Assembly: GCA_033032865.1 (NCBI GenBank)
Contig: JAWHQI010000013.1
Location: forward strand, 3,162,001 to 3,226,000
DNA: 64,000 nucleotides
Direction of reading: 5' to 3'
From: Dactylorhiza incarnata
Taxonomy: Eukaryota > Streptophyta > Magnoliopsida > Asparagales > Orchidaceae
Positions 11,240 to 22,197 of the stretch are shown here, one piece after another; the stretch's first letter is position 1; the number at the start of each line of letters is the position of its first letter. The notes under the pieces were generated by a model. The model was not told the origin of the DNA. It made no database searches and was given only the letters and a program-made list of their open reading frames with translations. The position numbers were made by a program, and so were the translations under genes.

Positions 11240-11644
11240 AGTGAGGAAAGAATTACAAGATATCGATATTATTTCTAATTAACTAAAATTTTATTAAACC
11301 AAGAATAAGTCAAAAGTAAATTTTAGGAATTCAAGCATTAAGTCATAAATTATGTTGATAATTTAAAAGAGAAATTTGTTTAGCTAACTACTTCTCAAGA
11401 TAACAATTTAGCAATCGAAATTATAGAAATTTTCAAACAAAATTAGATTGAAATTATAAACACTCTAACATAGAAGAAACTTAAGGAAAAGACACCTACC
11501 AAAATATTGCTCTCTTAATAATTTAGTTTAGGACTAGAAACATTGAAATTGGCTAGGGATGGGTTTGAAGGAAATGGCAAAATGAAGAGTTCTTGAATAG
11601 AGGTGATGAATTTTATCCTCTCACCTTATTTGAATACGAATTTG

Positions 11645-11854
11645 TATATGTTTAGGAAATTAATGAATTTTATCCTCTTATTTTTCATGCCATATAATCT
11701 TTTAAAAATTCTCTTCAATTAAAAACCCAAAATGTATATGTTTAAAAGTAATGAATTTTATCCTCTTACTTTATGACATATAATCTTTTAAATGATTTTG
11801 GGTGCATATGTTTAAGGGATAATGAATTTTATCCTCTAATTCCCATGACATATG
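11645..11854 (-). repeat. three tandem hairpin repeats in the A 3' region
   Basis: Three units share the core TTTANNG...GAATTTTATCCTCT and are bounded by inverted repeats: TATATG/CATATA (11645, 11691), TATATGT/ACATATA (11735, 11776) and CATATGT/ACATATG (11805, 11848). Element C has related units at 29305. Confidence 0.75.
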
Positions 11855-12435
11855 ATCTTTTTTCTACATTTTTTTTTATTTGCCAACAAAGGGTGAGGGG
11901 GGAGAAAACTTCTAGTTTATAAATTAAACTATTTTGAGAGCAACATTTTAGTGGAATGAAATATCCTAGGATCTTAAAGTTAAAAGAGAATATAATAGAA
12001 ATCTAGAGGTGTTTAGCCAATTTACCACAAAGTGAAGCTATTTAAAATTAAGAGGAGAATTAGTGCTAAAAAGATTCTCTGATCAAATTAAAAACATAAA
12101 ATAGTTCTTAAAAGTAAATTACTTCAAATTTAAGTTTAACAAATTCTGATAAAACAAAATATTAGCTCAATTAAAAATGTAAGAATACTTATAATCAAAC
12201 CTCAAACTAAATTTCTAGAAAAATAAAAACAACAAGGCTAGGCGTATTTATTATTATTATTTTTTTCATAAATATTATTTCTTGGACTTCCGGAGGGCTA
12301 CCCGGTGAAGGGTTCGCAAGGTACTAGGAGCTATGATGGGAGTTCAAGCCCAAAGCGCCCTTTCCAAGAAATTAGATTTTTAAATTTTTTATTATTATTA
12401 TTTTTTTCAAATAAAAATACTATGAACGCAAAGCT

Positions 12436-12475
12436 ACACCCCCATACTTAAAATTAAACATTGTCCCCAATGTTT
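12436..12475 (-). other. internal polypurine-like tract of A with hairpin
   Basis: On - the motif is AAGTATGGGGGTGT, nearly identical to the terminal tract. Six nucleotides upstream is a hairpin with perfect 8-nt arms, AAACATTG (12456-12463) and CAATGTTT (12468-12475), and a 4-nt loop. It lies between the ORF and the 3' LTR. Confidence 0.7.
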
Positions 12476-12602
12476 AAAACTAAGTATGAAGAACACTTTG
12501 AAAGAAAAGAAATTTTAAGAAAAATACATAAAATTAAAGATAAGCAAGGGGTGCCTCCCAAGAGCGCTTTCTTTTTCTCATCTTTAAGCTAGACGATTAT
12601 TG

Positions 12603-14043
12603 TTAGGAATATGGAAATTTAAAAGAGAAGTGAACAGGCAACTCCCCTAATTCACGCGTAGGTGAATGTGCCGGCGTCAGTCGCACGGCTACTCCTCCGT
12701 TTATCTTGTGATTCTCCTTTTGTCCTTGAATTTGAATATGTAAATTCAAATATCCTATACATACCTCAGGTGATTTGGAAAAATAAAGATGAGCGGCATA
12801 TGGATCATTGATTATTTGGGGTGGCAACGGCTCATCCTTAACCTGAAAATTATTAGAATAAAGAGAATCACAAATAAACGAGTCAGAAAATTTTTCGCAA
12901 GGAGGAGGTTCTTGCGAAAATATAAGAATAAGCTCCGGCTGTTCCTTTTCTAAAATAAAATTTTCATTAGAGAAATCTAGTGTATTACCAAGCGGAATAA
13001 AACTTTCAGACACAAAATTTTCATGAATTTCCGGTTGAATTAAAATAGAAGAGATTTGCGAAAATTCATGAAAAAGAAAAGAAGATTCGGGTGAAGTAGG
13101 GGAAGAAACTTGTTCTTCTTCTATTTCATCCGGGGTGCCCAAAACATTAAGAATTTTTTGGTAAAAGGATTTTTCTTCATATTTGGGAAAAGATACTATG
13201 GGAGTACATGAGCAATCATGTTCCTCCATAACTAAATTTTCCAAAGACGAGGAAAAAAGACTAGAAGAAAGAAAATTCTCATCTAAATTCTGGGGTGGAG
13301 TATCAAATTGAAAAAGCGGACATTCCCCAAAATTAGAGTACGAAAATTTCGGCGCAAAAGAAGAAGAACAAGAATTCGGATCTAAAGATTTATCTTCATC
13401 GCCCCGAAAACTATCCGGGTGACCTTGCCACCCAGAATAATCTACTTCGGGGCTAGAAGAAAATTTATTAAATGCCGAAAAATTATTCTTGTGAAAATTA
13501 GAAAAACACTAGACGAAATAATATTTTCCTCTAAATTTTAGGGAGAAGTATCTATTTAGATCTGCGGAATTTCCCCCAAATTAGAGAACGAAAACTGCGG
13601 TGTATAAGAAGAAAAACAAAATTTTGTGTCTAAAGATTTATCTTCATCGCTCCGAGAATTATCCTGGTGAGATTTTTTTTTTAATTATCCTGGTGAGCTT
13701 GCCACCAAGAGTAATCAACTTCGGGGCTAGAAGAACAATTATTAAATGCCAAAAATTTGATCTCATTATAATTAGAAAAATTATGTTCATCAAAGTTTGA
13801 AAAATTATTTTCATTAAAAGATGAAAAATTATGATCGTAATTATTATCAAAATTATTTGCATAGTATTGAGGATAATTATTTTCATAATAATTATTTTGA
13901 GCATATGAATGTAAATAACATTCCTCACTTTGATGAGAAGCATTACAATAATAACAACTATTTTGGCATTTTTGTGCCGCTTCCAAAAGATATACTTGGC
14001 TTTGAAGCTCGGGAACTTTTACGACCAATTCAAGTGATTGCAT
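12603..14043 (-). pseudogene. element A gag-like ORF with one zinc knuckle
   Basis: The start at 14043 gives a helical N-terminus, then a knuckle CYYCNASHQSEEC (CX2CX3HX4C), then an Asn/Tyr/Phe-rich stretch and SSPEVDYS-type repeats. The frame is lost through a short duplicated insertion at about 13660-13690 (stop at 13681) and a TAG at 13509-13511. Downstream it stays open to 12603. The middle is acidic and Ser/Phe/Glu-rich; the C-terminus is GELPVHFSFKFPYS. The knuckle region resembles the end of Athila gag; the rest is not recognised. Knuckles bind nucleic acid, so an RNA-binding or packaging role is inferred. The C-terminal LPVHFSF recurs in the ORF of element B. Confidence 0.65.
13283..13778 (-). 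repeat. tandem duplication of about 248 bp inside the A ORF
   Basis: The segment beginning CTAAATTC at 13283 is repeated from 13531 with point differences. Both copies encode an SSPEVDYS.WQ.H.D motif. The right copy also has a local insertion of about 26 bp in which AATTATCCTGGTGAG is repeated around a T run. Confidence 0.65.
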
Positions 14044-14334
14044 AATAAATAAAAAGGAAATAACCTTTACTCAAATGAATGGAATTTTTAAAATATTTTT
14101 ATTATATAATTTTTTTTTTCAAAAAGCGGGTTAAATTAGTCCCGGACTTCCAAAGGTCAACCCGGTGAAGGGCTCGCAAGGTACTAGAGGCTGTGATGGG
14201 AATTCAAGCCCAAAGTGTCCTTTCTGAGAATTTAGATTACGCTTTTTAAATTTTTTTTAAATTTAAAGAGAAGGGGTAGAAGGAAGAGAATGATAAAATT
14301 AATAAATATTTCTTTTTTCATAATATCAGTCGTG

Positions 14335-14352
14335 TCCCCGGCAACGGCGCCA
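14335..14352 (-). other. primer binding site of A (tRNA-Asp type)
   Basis: On the - strand TGGCGCCGTTGCCGGGGA follows the 5' LTR after 6 nt. It is complementary to the 3' end of plant tRNA-Asp, as in Athila elements. Confidence 0.85.
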
Positions 14353-14358
14353 AAAACT

Positions 14359-15372
14359 TAATGCGCAAAACTATATCCGCAAATGATAACGGCAAGTGTA
14401 CCGTATCGAATGTAGTATAGGTTATTAAAACAAGGTCGTATTTGACTCGGGGCGGTTGAGTACTCTTACTTCAAGAAAATCTCTATTATTCTATCAATTA
14501 AAACTTTGGGTTGATTTTGCAAAAAGAAAATAAAACAATGAAGAAAGAGGAGAATGAGAGAATAAAACTATTTTATTAAATTGCTAAAGAAAGTTACATG
14601 CTAGGAATTGAAAGAACAATTTGCGAGAAGAAACGAAGTACAAGAACTACTAAAATATGAAAGTAAAACATGAAATAAAAATGTCTAATCCTAAAATTCG
14701 TCTCCAAAATTTTCCCTCCAACATCTGGTGAAGCTGGCTTTAAATAGGCAGAAATTTGTTGTTACACACCCTTGGTCACGCCCGTGACCAAGGGGCGTGA
14801 TTGGTGCTGGTGGAGAGGGTGCGTTCGGGCTTCAATGCAGGCGTTTCGGATGTGTCACGCCCTAGGTCACGCCCGTTGCCTAGGGCGTGTAATCTTTAAA
14901 TGTGCTACTGGCGGGAAATCTTTGGCGGGAAGGCGCGCGGGGGGAGTCATGCCCCATGGTCACGCCAGTGACCTGGGGCGTGTAAGGCTTGGTCTCAGCG
15001 GTTCTGATTCATCTCAGCGGTTCTACTTCGTCTCAGCGGGTCGCGGCCATGACATTGGGTCACGCCCTTGGTCACGCCCGTGACCTGGTCGTGTACTTGA
15101 CGAATTATTCACAGAACGACCCCGGGGTATCGGATGCAGGTCTGGGACAACGCGCAGGTTACACACCCATTGGTCACGCCCGTGACCTTGGGCGTGTACT
15201 TGACAATTTTGCTCAAAATGCCCAGAAATCCTGAAAAAGACAGAAAAAGCTTAATTTAGTTTATAAAATTAAAATGAAACATATTAAACAAGAAAATACA
15301 TAAAAATTATATAAATTCATATTAAAACTACATTAAAATCATACTAAAAGATGAGTACAAAAGTACTCATCA
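14359..15372 (-). repeat. 5' LTR of element A
   Basis: On + it begins TAATGCGCAAAAC (the first base pair of the usual TG is altered) and ends TACTCATCA. A TATA-like box lies at 14738-14746 with the GTCACG palindrome array just upstream of it at 14766-15196. Confidence 0.85.
14766..15196 (-). repeat. GTCACG palindrome array in U3 of A (right LTR)
   Basis: This is the same motif set as 10525-11018 with fewer units. Several copies show C to T or G to A changes at CpG. Confidence 0.8.
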
Positions 15373-16050
15373 GTATTTTTAACTGTTCGAAAGCTTTATT
15401 GCACTCTTCGCTCCATTCAAACTTGGATACTCCACGGAGTGTTTTAAGGAATGGAGCACTTTTATCTCCTGATTTAGAAATGAACCTGCTCAGCCCTGCC
15501 AACCTTCCTCCAAGTTGCTGGACCTCTTTCGGACTATGAGGAGGGGTCATGTCTAGGATAGCCTTCACCTTATCTGGGTTCGGTGCAAGGCCATCAGGAG
15601 TGAGGAGATGCCCCAGAAATTTCCCATTATTTGCTCTGAACACGCATTTCAATGGATTCAATTTTAATTTGAACCTCCGTAGAGTAGAGAACGTCTCTAC
15701 GAGGTCTTTCAAATGTATTGAAAAAGTTTTACTTTTGAGGAGGAGATCATCGACGTAGACTTCAAGGTTCCTGCCTTTCTGATGTTTAAAAACCGTATCC
15801 ATCATTCTCTGATACATCGCACCCGCATTTTTAAGTCCGATAGGCATTACGAGGTAACAATAACACCCATCGTTTGTGATGAAGGAAGTATGCGGGATGT
15901 AGGGTTTGTGCATTTTGATTTGATGGTACCCAGAAAATGCATCTAGAAAGCTCATAAATTATACCCAACCACGGAATCTAATAAAACATCTATCCGAGGC
16001 AGAGGGTAGCAATCTTTGGGGCATGCTTTATTAAGTTTTGTAAAGTCTAC
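15373..16050 (-). pseudogene. Tat-1 reverse transcriptase, central and C-terminal part
   Basis: On - the sequence resumes directly after element B with VDFTKLNKACPKDCYPLPRI. It shifts frame by one base near 15957 and continues from 15955 with FLDAFSGYHQI, the VMPIGLKNAGAMYQRMM palm motif, the catalytic YVDDLLLKS and the thumb region LGHLLTPDGL. It ends at the element A junction (NKAFEQLKI), from where 10116 continues. It is inactive because of the frameshift and the two insertions. Confidence 0.9.
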
Positions 16051-17537
16051 TGATGCACAAATCTCGCACACCGCTATAGGCTGTGGCGAGACTGCGGCAC
16101 AAAACAGCTGTGTACCGATCGTTCAAGTAATATAAAACGAGGAGTAAATCCCCGAGTATCGATCTCGGAAGGAACACAGTAAGGTGGAGTAAACTATTGA
16201 GGAAGGACTTGAGATTGAAGTCCTTAAGGTCGGATGGATTGCGGGAGGCTTGGTTTGGATTGCGGAAAATAAAGGAAAAATACTACACTACTCCTATGCA
16301 GGCCTTGAGCGCACTGCTTCGCCAGGCGGGATGGAAGACTAACGGGCCGCAATGCACCGAATAGCTAGGCGGATGGACGCGCTGGCTAGCGGATGGAGTG
16401 GAGAGAACGGCGGAACGAGGGTCGCAAGCACCTCTTCGCAAAGCACACCACTAACAATTGTTAGGTTGGCACAACACAACAACAATCCACACCACAAGGC
16501 ACACCTCAAATGATAAGCAAGAACACCCAAATTACATAGACATAATTAAGTACAAATGCTCGTAGTCAAAACACCCTTCATCAAATATATAATAAATACA
16601 ACTAAACTATCAACTACAAGGGGAGGTAAGTGTGCGAAATCGACCGACTCTGAAGTCTTGTTGAGGATTCACGGAAGGAAACGCCGGGTTGTCAATCCGC
16701 GTCCAAGCTCGGTCCTCAACTGCGTCCGGGGTAGAGAAGGTTGTCACTACCTTCCAGTGGACCCGTCTTCTTCGTGTCACGAACCGGAGGAATGATCACA
16801 AGCTGCTCCAATCTTGAAGAAGAAGGCTAGGTTGACTTTCTTCTTGCAGCCCAAGGATGAAGGAGGAGGCCAAGAGGAAGCTCCAGCGATGATTTGGCGT
16901 TGAAAGCTTGCCCGGAGATCCTCCCTAAGGTGGGCGGCGCTGGAGGAGTTGGAACCCCCCGAAATAGGCGGAAAAATGGCGGACTGGAAGTGCTGTCGAC
17001 CTAAAATCGCATCTTTCTATTTATAGACGGAGCAGAAATAAACAACACGCACGGTCAACGGCGCACGACCAATGGTCGTGCGCGAAGAAATGCCTCTGAT
17101 CGTGCGCGAAGTACCTGTAGCATAGCCAGATCTGCACAAAATCGCACGGTCAGTGGCGCACGACCGGTGGTCGTGCGCGAAGAAGGTCAATGATCGTGCG
17201 CTGTCGCTCAATCGGGGCTCAATCAGGGACGGGAATTAACGCACGACCAATGGTCGTGCGCCTGGTCGTGCGAGAAGGAAAATGCACGACCAGTGGATTA
17301 TTCGACCGAAAATCCCCCAGAACCCATCCCGAGTGTCGCACAACCATTGGACCTGCATGAAAATATACTAGACCACAGAAATACATGAAAACACACCAAA
17401 ATGGGCATAAACGTGCACTAAGCAATGAAATGGGCAACGTGATCAAATAGAATTGAATATAGGCCTAAAGTGAAGTGCAAGTGCATGAAAACTATCCCAG
17501 ATGAGTCTGGAAACCACTATAAAAACTGGACTCATCA
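16051..17537 (-). repeat. 3' LTR of element B
   Basis: It is the same length as the 5' LTR and differs by scattered substitutions only. TATA (tatttatag on +) lies at 17018-17026. The palindromic GCGCACGACC/GGTCGTGCGC array lies at about 17045-17310. Confidence 0.9.
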
Positions 17538-17576
17538 CACCCCCAGACTTACCTGTTTGCACGTCCCGAGCAAACA
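17538..17576 (-). other. terminal polypurine tract of B with adjacent hairpin
   Basis: On - AAGTCTGGGGGTG ends at the LTR edge. Three nucleotides upstream is a hairpin with perfect 7-nt arms, TGTTTGC (17554-17560) and GCAAACA (17570-17576). Its sequence differs from the A/C hairpin but its position is the same. Confidence 0.7.
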
Positions 17577-19243
17577 CATCCTAAGCAGGCGGGGAAAAAT
17601 AAATAGCTGGCTTAAAATTACACCGAGGAGTATCATCCGAAGTCGCATGCTCACGTGCATAGAGAAATAGTAGATATGGTTTCTAATTATACACATAGTT
17701 TATATATTTCTAACGGAGTAAATAAATATTACTACTACTCATAAAAGTGAATCACGGTGAATCAATCGGTCGCGCATACGGGGAAAGTGAAATACACGCT
17801 GAGATGAGCATTGCCCAAGCTGGGGTTTGGGACAAACTCCACCGAAATCCATCGGTGTCGGAGACCATAAGCTCGCCCGGTTACATTCTCTCCACGGCAC
17901 TAGATCAGTTCAGAGCGTGAGTCGGTAGGACTTAAGGTTTTTCAGGAGGCTTGGGTTACGGTGAGGTAAACAATGATAAACATGACGGCTTAAAGCACCT
18001 AACCCAAATGAGCTTGAACAAAAACTCTATCCCCGTAGCTATAAAAACACGCGGATGCACCACACCCCCAAACTTGGACCTGAACGCATGGGTATGTGCA
18101 CCGCCTACTCCAAAATACATATCTCAAATAGATTTTCAATTAAACTCTTTCTCATTTTTTCTTTTCCCCTTTTTTCTCATTTCATTTCTTTTTCTACTTA
18201 TATATTTTTTTAAATTCAGCAAATGTTCAAGGGGGGTACAACCACATCTCCAAATTTAACATCACCACATCAACATTCCCAAAATACAATTTTGAAAACA
18301 GCGAAAGCTCAGCTTTGGGAATGTGACTAGGATCGGCTTTTTGGTTTTGGTGGAATAAAATGTGGGGCTGAATCAAAGGGATGGGGTAGGCACAAATGGG
18401 CTACCGAGGATAAGATATCAGGATTGGCACAAAGGCTCAACCGGGCCAAAATGATGGCCTACGTCATTCTTACGCAACGGAATTATCCTATGCCAATGTT
18501 TTAAGAATCGCTTGGGGCGAGTTCTTAGTCACCGAGAAAGTTTATCCTTCCTCCCGGCATAAGCAATACACGTCTAACGATAATTTACACACACCCATAT
18601 GCTACCTTTTGATTCCAACCGGATTCACCATTTGAGTAGAGCAAACATCATTTACACTAATAGAAATGTATAAGACTAATAGTATAAAAAGGAATCTAGT
18701 CTACACAAATCTCCATGCTCACAAAAGCATTAGACTAGGAACACCGGAGTCAACATATTACTCCACTATATAATTTAAAGGCCAGCATAATGATTTGCCC
18801 GAACCTTACTCACGAAGTGAGTTTAACTTGCGGCACGCAAACAGCTAAGCATACGCTCAAGTGGGTGCAAGTGGTGTGTGATGCAATGATCTAAACAAAA
18901 TAAATCAAGAAAAGCTTCTAGTATGCATATGCAGTGTGCACGTGAGCGAGTAACCACAACTACTCTCCCCCAGACTTAAACTATGCATTAAGATATTCTA
19001 AAACAAAGTTAGGGGAAGATTGTACCCAATGCTCAGCAAGTGAGCATACCAGAAGGCACGTGTAGAACAAGGTGAATGACCTGCAGGGGTGAGCTCCGCA
19101 AAAACAAAAAGAAATAGAAAAACTAAAACTTAAGATGAAATTTAGCTAACTATTCTACTTAACAAAAATACAATGCAAGGAAAATAAGATAGATATTGGG
19201 GTTATTGTCTTCCCAGCACGACTTATTTAAAACTTTACGAGTT
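17577..19243 (-). other. 3' noncoding region of B
   Basis: There is no gene. At 18962-18976 (on -, AAGTCTGGGGGAGA) a polypurine-like tract recurs inside the region. About 40 nt further upstream in the element is GCATTGGGTACAATC (on -, 19018-19032), the diverged counterpart of the A and C internal hairpin. The rest shows no recognisable structure apart from a T-rich run near 18140-18210. Confidence 0.5.
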
Positions 19244-20491
19244 CTAGCTAATGGGCCTATGGAAAGAAAAATGCACAGGTAACTGTTCCATTACCCGTTT
19301 CGGTGGCTGGTACCGATACGGAGATAAAGCAGTTACCCCTCTACCTGTATAATAATACATGCTCAGCACAAGTAGAGGAAATAGGAAACAAGAAAAGGAG
19401 GAGGCCTGGTCCTCACTCATCTCACCACAAAATGAATCCTTGCCTAGCAAGGTGTCATCGTCAAGGATGACACAGGAGGGGAATACAATACATGGCAGAT
19501 CCTCCGTGGAGGAGGAATCAACCTCCTCACACAAGAAGATGTGTGCATCATTGCATTGGGCAAACTGCGCCGAATCCTCCTGCATCACCTGTGAAGACTC
19601 AACCCACACAGGCTCAGATGAAGAAAAAGAGGGGTCAAGAAATAAAAGAGAAGAAGAACATAAATAACAATCAAGCGGAGGAGTGGTCCCGGACTCACTC
19701 CTAATAGGTTGGGAAAGCAAAATAATGTTTGCATTGTCATCAATGCTACAAGTCTCGGCGGGATCAACAAGGGCCATGCCTAGGATTTGGACTTCCTCCA
19801 CCGGTGCTGAGGAAAGCTCCTCTTCACCTAGAACGTTGTCCTCCTCCATAGGAGTAGGCACAATATATAGATCGCCAGCCTCATCTTGCGACACATCATC
19901 AACAATGTCGTCGGAGACGAGCGTAGTAGAATGCACAACAGAGGAAGGAATGGTGCTTGGATGAAAGTCAAGCTCTGATTCCTCACAACGAATCAAATCT
20001 ACGCTAGATGATGGATGCACAGGGGAGATAGGCTCGGCCATGTCAGAGCCTAGATCAGCCACACATCTGGTGACTGTGTCCACATCATACCCTTCACAAG
20101 ATGAAGGTGACACAGACACATATTCGGATGTTGAAGGTGTGCTGCCGGAAGTAGGACTCGGGACGATCCGGATATCCGACTCATCATCCTCGTCCAATTG
20201 GCGAAGATACTCGTCACAGTCCTTCAGGGCGTGATCCATGCTTTGACAGAACAAGCACCGTTTTATATTACTCCTTGGTCCTTGAGGGGCCGGGGAGGAA
20301 TATAAAAATGGTGTATGCGGCGAGGACGAGTGGCCATAAGACTTGGGCACAGGGCATGAAGAACCATAGGAAAATGGTGCTCCGTACACTGGGCCACGAG
20401 AATTATGCCCACCATCTTCCGTAGGGCATCTACCACTAGCGTGAGAAATATCTCCACATAAACGGCAACGAATATTAAATGCAGCCCACAT
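19244..20491 (-). CDS. element B gag-like protein with two zinc knuckles
   Basis: An intact 415-residue ORF from ATG 20491 starts about 200 nt after the primer site. Two knuckles of the CX2CX4HX4C form lie near the N-terminus (CRLCGDISHASGRC at about residue 9 and CLFCQSMDHALKDC at about 79), separated by a Gly/Pro/Ser/Tyr-rich linker. The remainder is acidic and Ser-rich with hydrophobic stretches (about 340-385), ending EQLPVHFSFHRPIS. There is no protease, RT or integrase. Two knuckles suggest RNA binding, perhaps packaging of its own RNA by particles made elsewhere; that is inference. No family beyond 'gag-like with knuckles' is recognised. The C-terminal motif matches that of element A with mainly synonymous codon differences. 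Confidence 0.7.
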   Translation of the reverse strand: MWAAFNIRCRLCGDISHASGRCPTEDGGHNSRGPVYGAPFSYGSSCPVPKSYGHSSSPHTPFLYSSPAPQGPRSNIKRCLFCQSMDHALKDCDEYLRQLDEDDESDIRIVPSPTSGSTPSTSEYVSVSPSSCEGYDVDTVTRCVADLGSDMAEPISPVHPSSSVDLIRCEESELDFHPSTIPSSVVHSTTLVSDDIVDDVSQDEAGDLYIVPTPMEEDNVLGEEELSSAPVEEVQILGMALVDPAETCSIDDNANIILLSQPIRSESGTTPPLDCYLCSSSLLFLDPSFSSSEPVWVESSQVMQEDSAQFAQCNDAHIFLCEEVDSSSTEDLPCIVFPSCVILDDDTLLGKDSFCGEMSEDQASSFSCFLFPLLVLSMYYYTGRGVTALSPYRYQPPKRVMEQLPVHFSFHRPIS

Positions 20492-20686
20492 TATATGGAG
20501 ATAGCAAGCTTCACAATAAAGACACTATCGTGCAAATTGTTACACCTAACAGTAATTTACTAAACAACCTATTTAAAAACAGGAAAATAGAATAAAAAGA
20601 ACTGAAATAAAAATAAACGACGCAATTTACAAATGGGAGGGCTTCTACCTCTCGTCTCCCTCTCCAGAAAACTCACACGTCTGTGC

Positions 20687-20704
20687 TCCCCGACAACGGC
20701 GCCA
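20687..20704 (-). other. primer binding site of B (tRNA-Asp type)
   Basis: On - TGGCGCCGTTGTCGGGGA follows the 5' LTR after 6 nt, with one mismatch to the tRNA-Asp complement seen in A, C and D. Confidence 0.8.
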
Positions 20705-20710
20705 AAAACT

Positions 20711-22197
20711 TGATGCACAAATCTCGCACACCGCTATAGGCTGTGGAGAGACTGCGGCACGAAACGGCAGTGCACCGATCGTTCAAGTAATATAAAACGA
20801 GGAGTAAATCCCCGAGTATCGATCTCGGAAGGAACACAGTATGGTGGAGTAAACTATTGAGGAAGGACTTGAGATTGAAGTCCTTAAGGTCGGATGGATT
20901 GCGGGAGGCTTGGTTTGGATTGCAGAAAATAAAGGAAAAATACTACACTACTCCTATGCAGGCCTTGAGCGCACTGCTTCACCAGGCGGGATGGAAGACT
21001 AACGGGCCGCAATGCACCGAATCGCTAGGCAGATGGACGCGCTGGCTAGCGGATGGAGTGGAGAGAACGGCGGAACGAGGGTCGCAGGCACCTCTTCGCA
21101 AAGCACACCACTAACAATTATTAGGGTGGCACAACACAACAACAATCCACACCACAAGGCACACCTCAAATGATAAGCAAGAACACCCAAATTACATAGA
21201 CATAATTAAGTACAAATGCTCATAGTCAAAACACCCTTCATCAAATATATAAGAAATACAACTAAACTATCAACTACAAGGGGAGGTAAGTGTGCGAAAT
21301 CGACCGACTCCGAAGTCTTGTTGAGGATTCACGGAAGGAAACGCCGGGTTGTCAATCCGCGTCCAAGCTCGGTCCTCAACTACGTCCGGGGTAGAGAAGG
21401 TTGTCACTACCTTCCATTGGACCCGTCTTCTTCGTGTCACGAACTGGAGGAATGATCACAAGCTGCTCCAATCTTGAAGAAGAAGGCTAGGTTGACTTTC
21501 TTCTTGCAGCCCAAGGATGAAGGAGGAGGCCAAGAGGAAGCTCCGGCGACGATTTGGCGTTGAAAGCTTGCCCGGAGATCCTCCCTAAGGTGGGCGGCGC
21601 TGGAGGAGTTGGAACCCCTCGAAATAGGCGGAAAAACGGCGGACTGGAAGTGTTGTCGACCTAAAATCGCGTCTTTCTATTTATATACGGAGCAGGAATA
21701 AACAATGCGCACGGTCAACGGCGCACGACCAATGGTCGTGCGCGAAGAAATGCCTCTGATCGTGCGCGAAGAACTTGTAGCATAGCCAGATTTGCACAAA
21801 ATCGCATGGTCAGTGGCGCACGACCGGTGGTCGTGCGCGAAGAAGGTCAATGATCGTGCGCTGTCGCTCAATCAGGGCTCAATCAGGGACGGGAATTAAC
21901 GCACGACCAATGGTCGTGCGCCTGGTCGTGCGAGAAGGAAAACGCACGACCAGTGGCTTTTTCGACCGAAAATCCCCCAGAACCCATCCCGAGTGTCGCA
22001 CAACCATTGGACCTGCATGAAAATATACTAGACCACAGAAATACATGAAAACACACCAAAATGGGCATAAACGTGCACTAAGCAATGAAATGGGCAACGT
22101 GATCAAATTGAATTGAATATAGGCCTAAAGTGAAGTGCAAGTGCATGAAAACTATCCCCGATGAGTCCGGAAACCACTATAAAAACTGGACTCATCA
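20711..22197 (-). repeat. 5' LTR of element B
   Basis: On + it begins TGATGCACAAATC and ends CTCATCA. TATA (tatttatata on +) lies at 21678-21687. Confidence 0.9.
21716..21960 (-). repeat. CACGACC palindrome array in U3 of B
   Basis: The copy at 21721-21743 has perfect 11-nt arms (GCGCACGACCA and TGGTCGTGCGC) around one base. Copies at 21817 and near 21900 have 10-nt arms, and half-sites lie between. In the element's orientation the array is directly upstream of the TATA box. The left LTR has the same array. Confidence 0.8.

Larger units (their letters stand above)
10117..15372 (-). mobile_element. element A: gag-only LTR retrotransposon of Athila type
   Basis: Two LTRs (10117-11198 and 14359-15372), a tRNA-Asp primer site and a terminal polypurine tract enclose 3.2 kb with one broken gag-like ORF and no pol. 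GTATT at 10112-10116 and 15373-15377 is the target duplication, so the element is complete. The primer site lies beside the right LTR, which gives - orientation. Its 3' noncoding region matches that of element C (tandem repeats, internal and terminal polypurine tracts). It fits the gag-only non-autonomous class (TR-GAG), presumably mobilised by an Athila element. Confidence 0.9.
16051..22197 (-). mobile_element. element B: gag-only LTR retrotransposon
   Basis: Equal-length LTRs (16051-17537 and 20711-22197, 1487 bp each) run TGATG...CTCATCA, with TCTAC duplicated at 16046-16050 and 22198-22202. The tRNA-Asp-type primer site lies beside the right LTR, so the element is on -. The 3.2-kb interior has one intact ORF with two zinc knuckles and no pol. 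Its 3' region keeps the plan seen in A and C (internal polypurine-like tract, terminal tract with hairpin) with diverged sequence. Confidence 0.92.
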
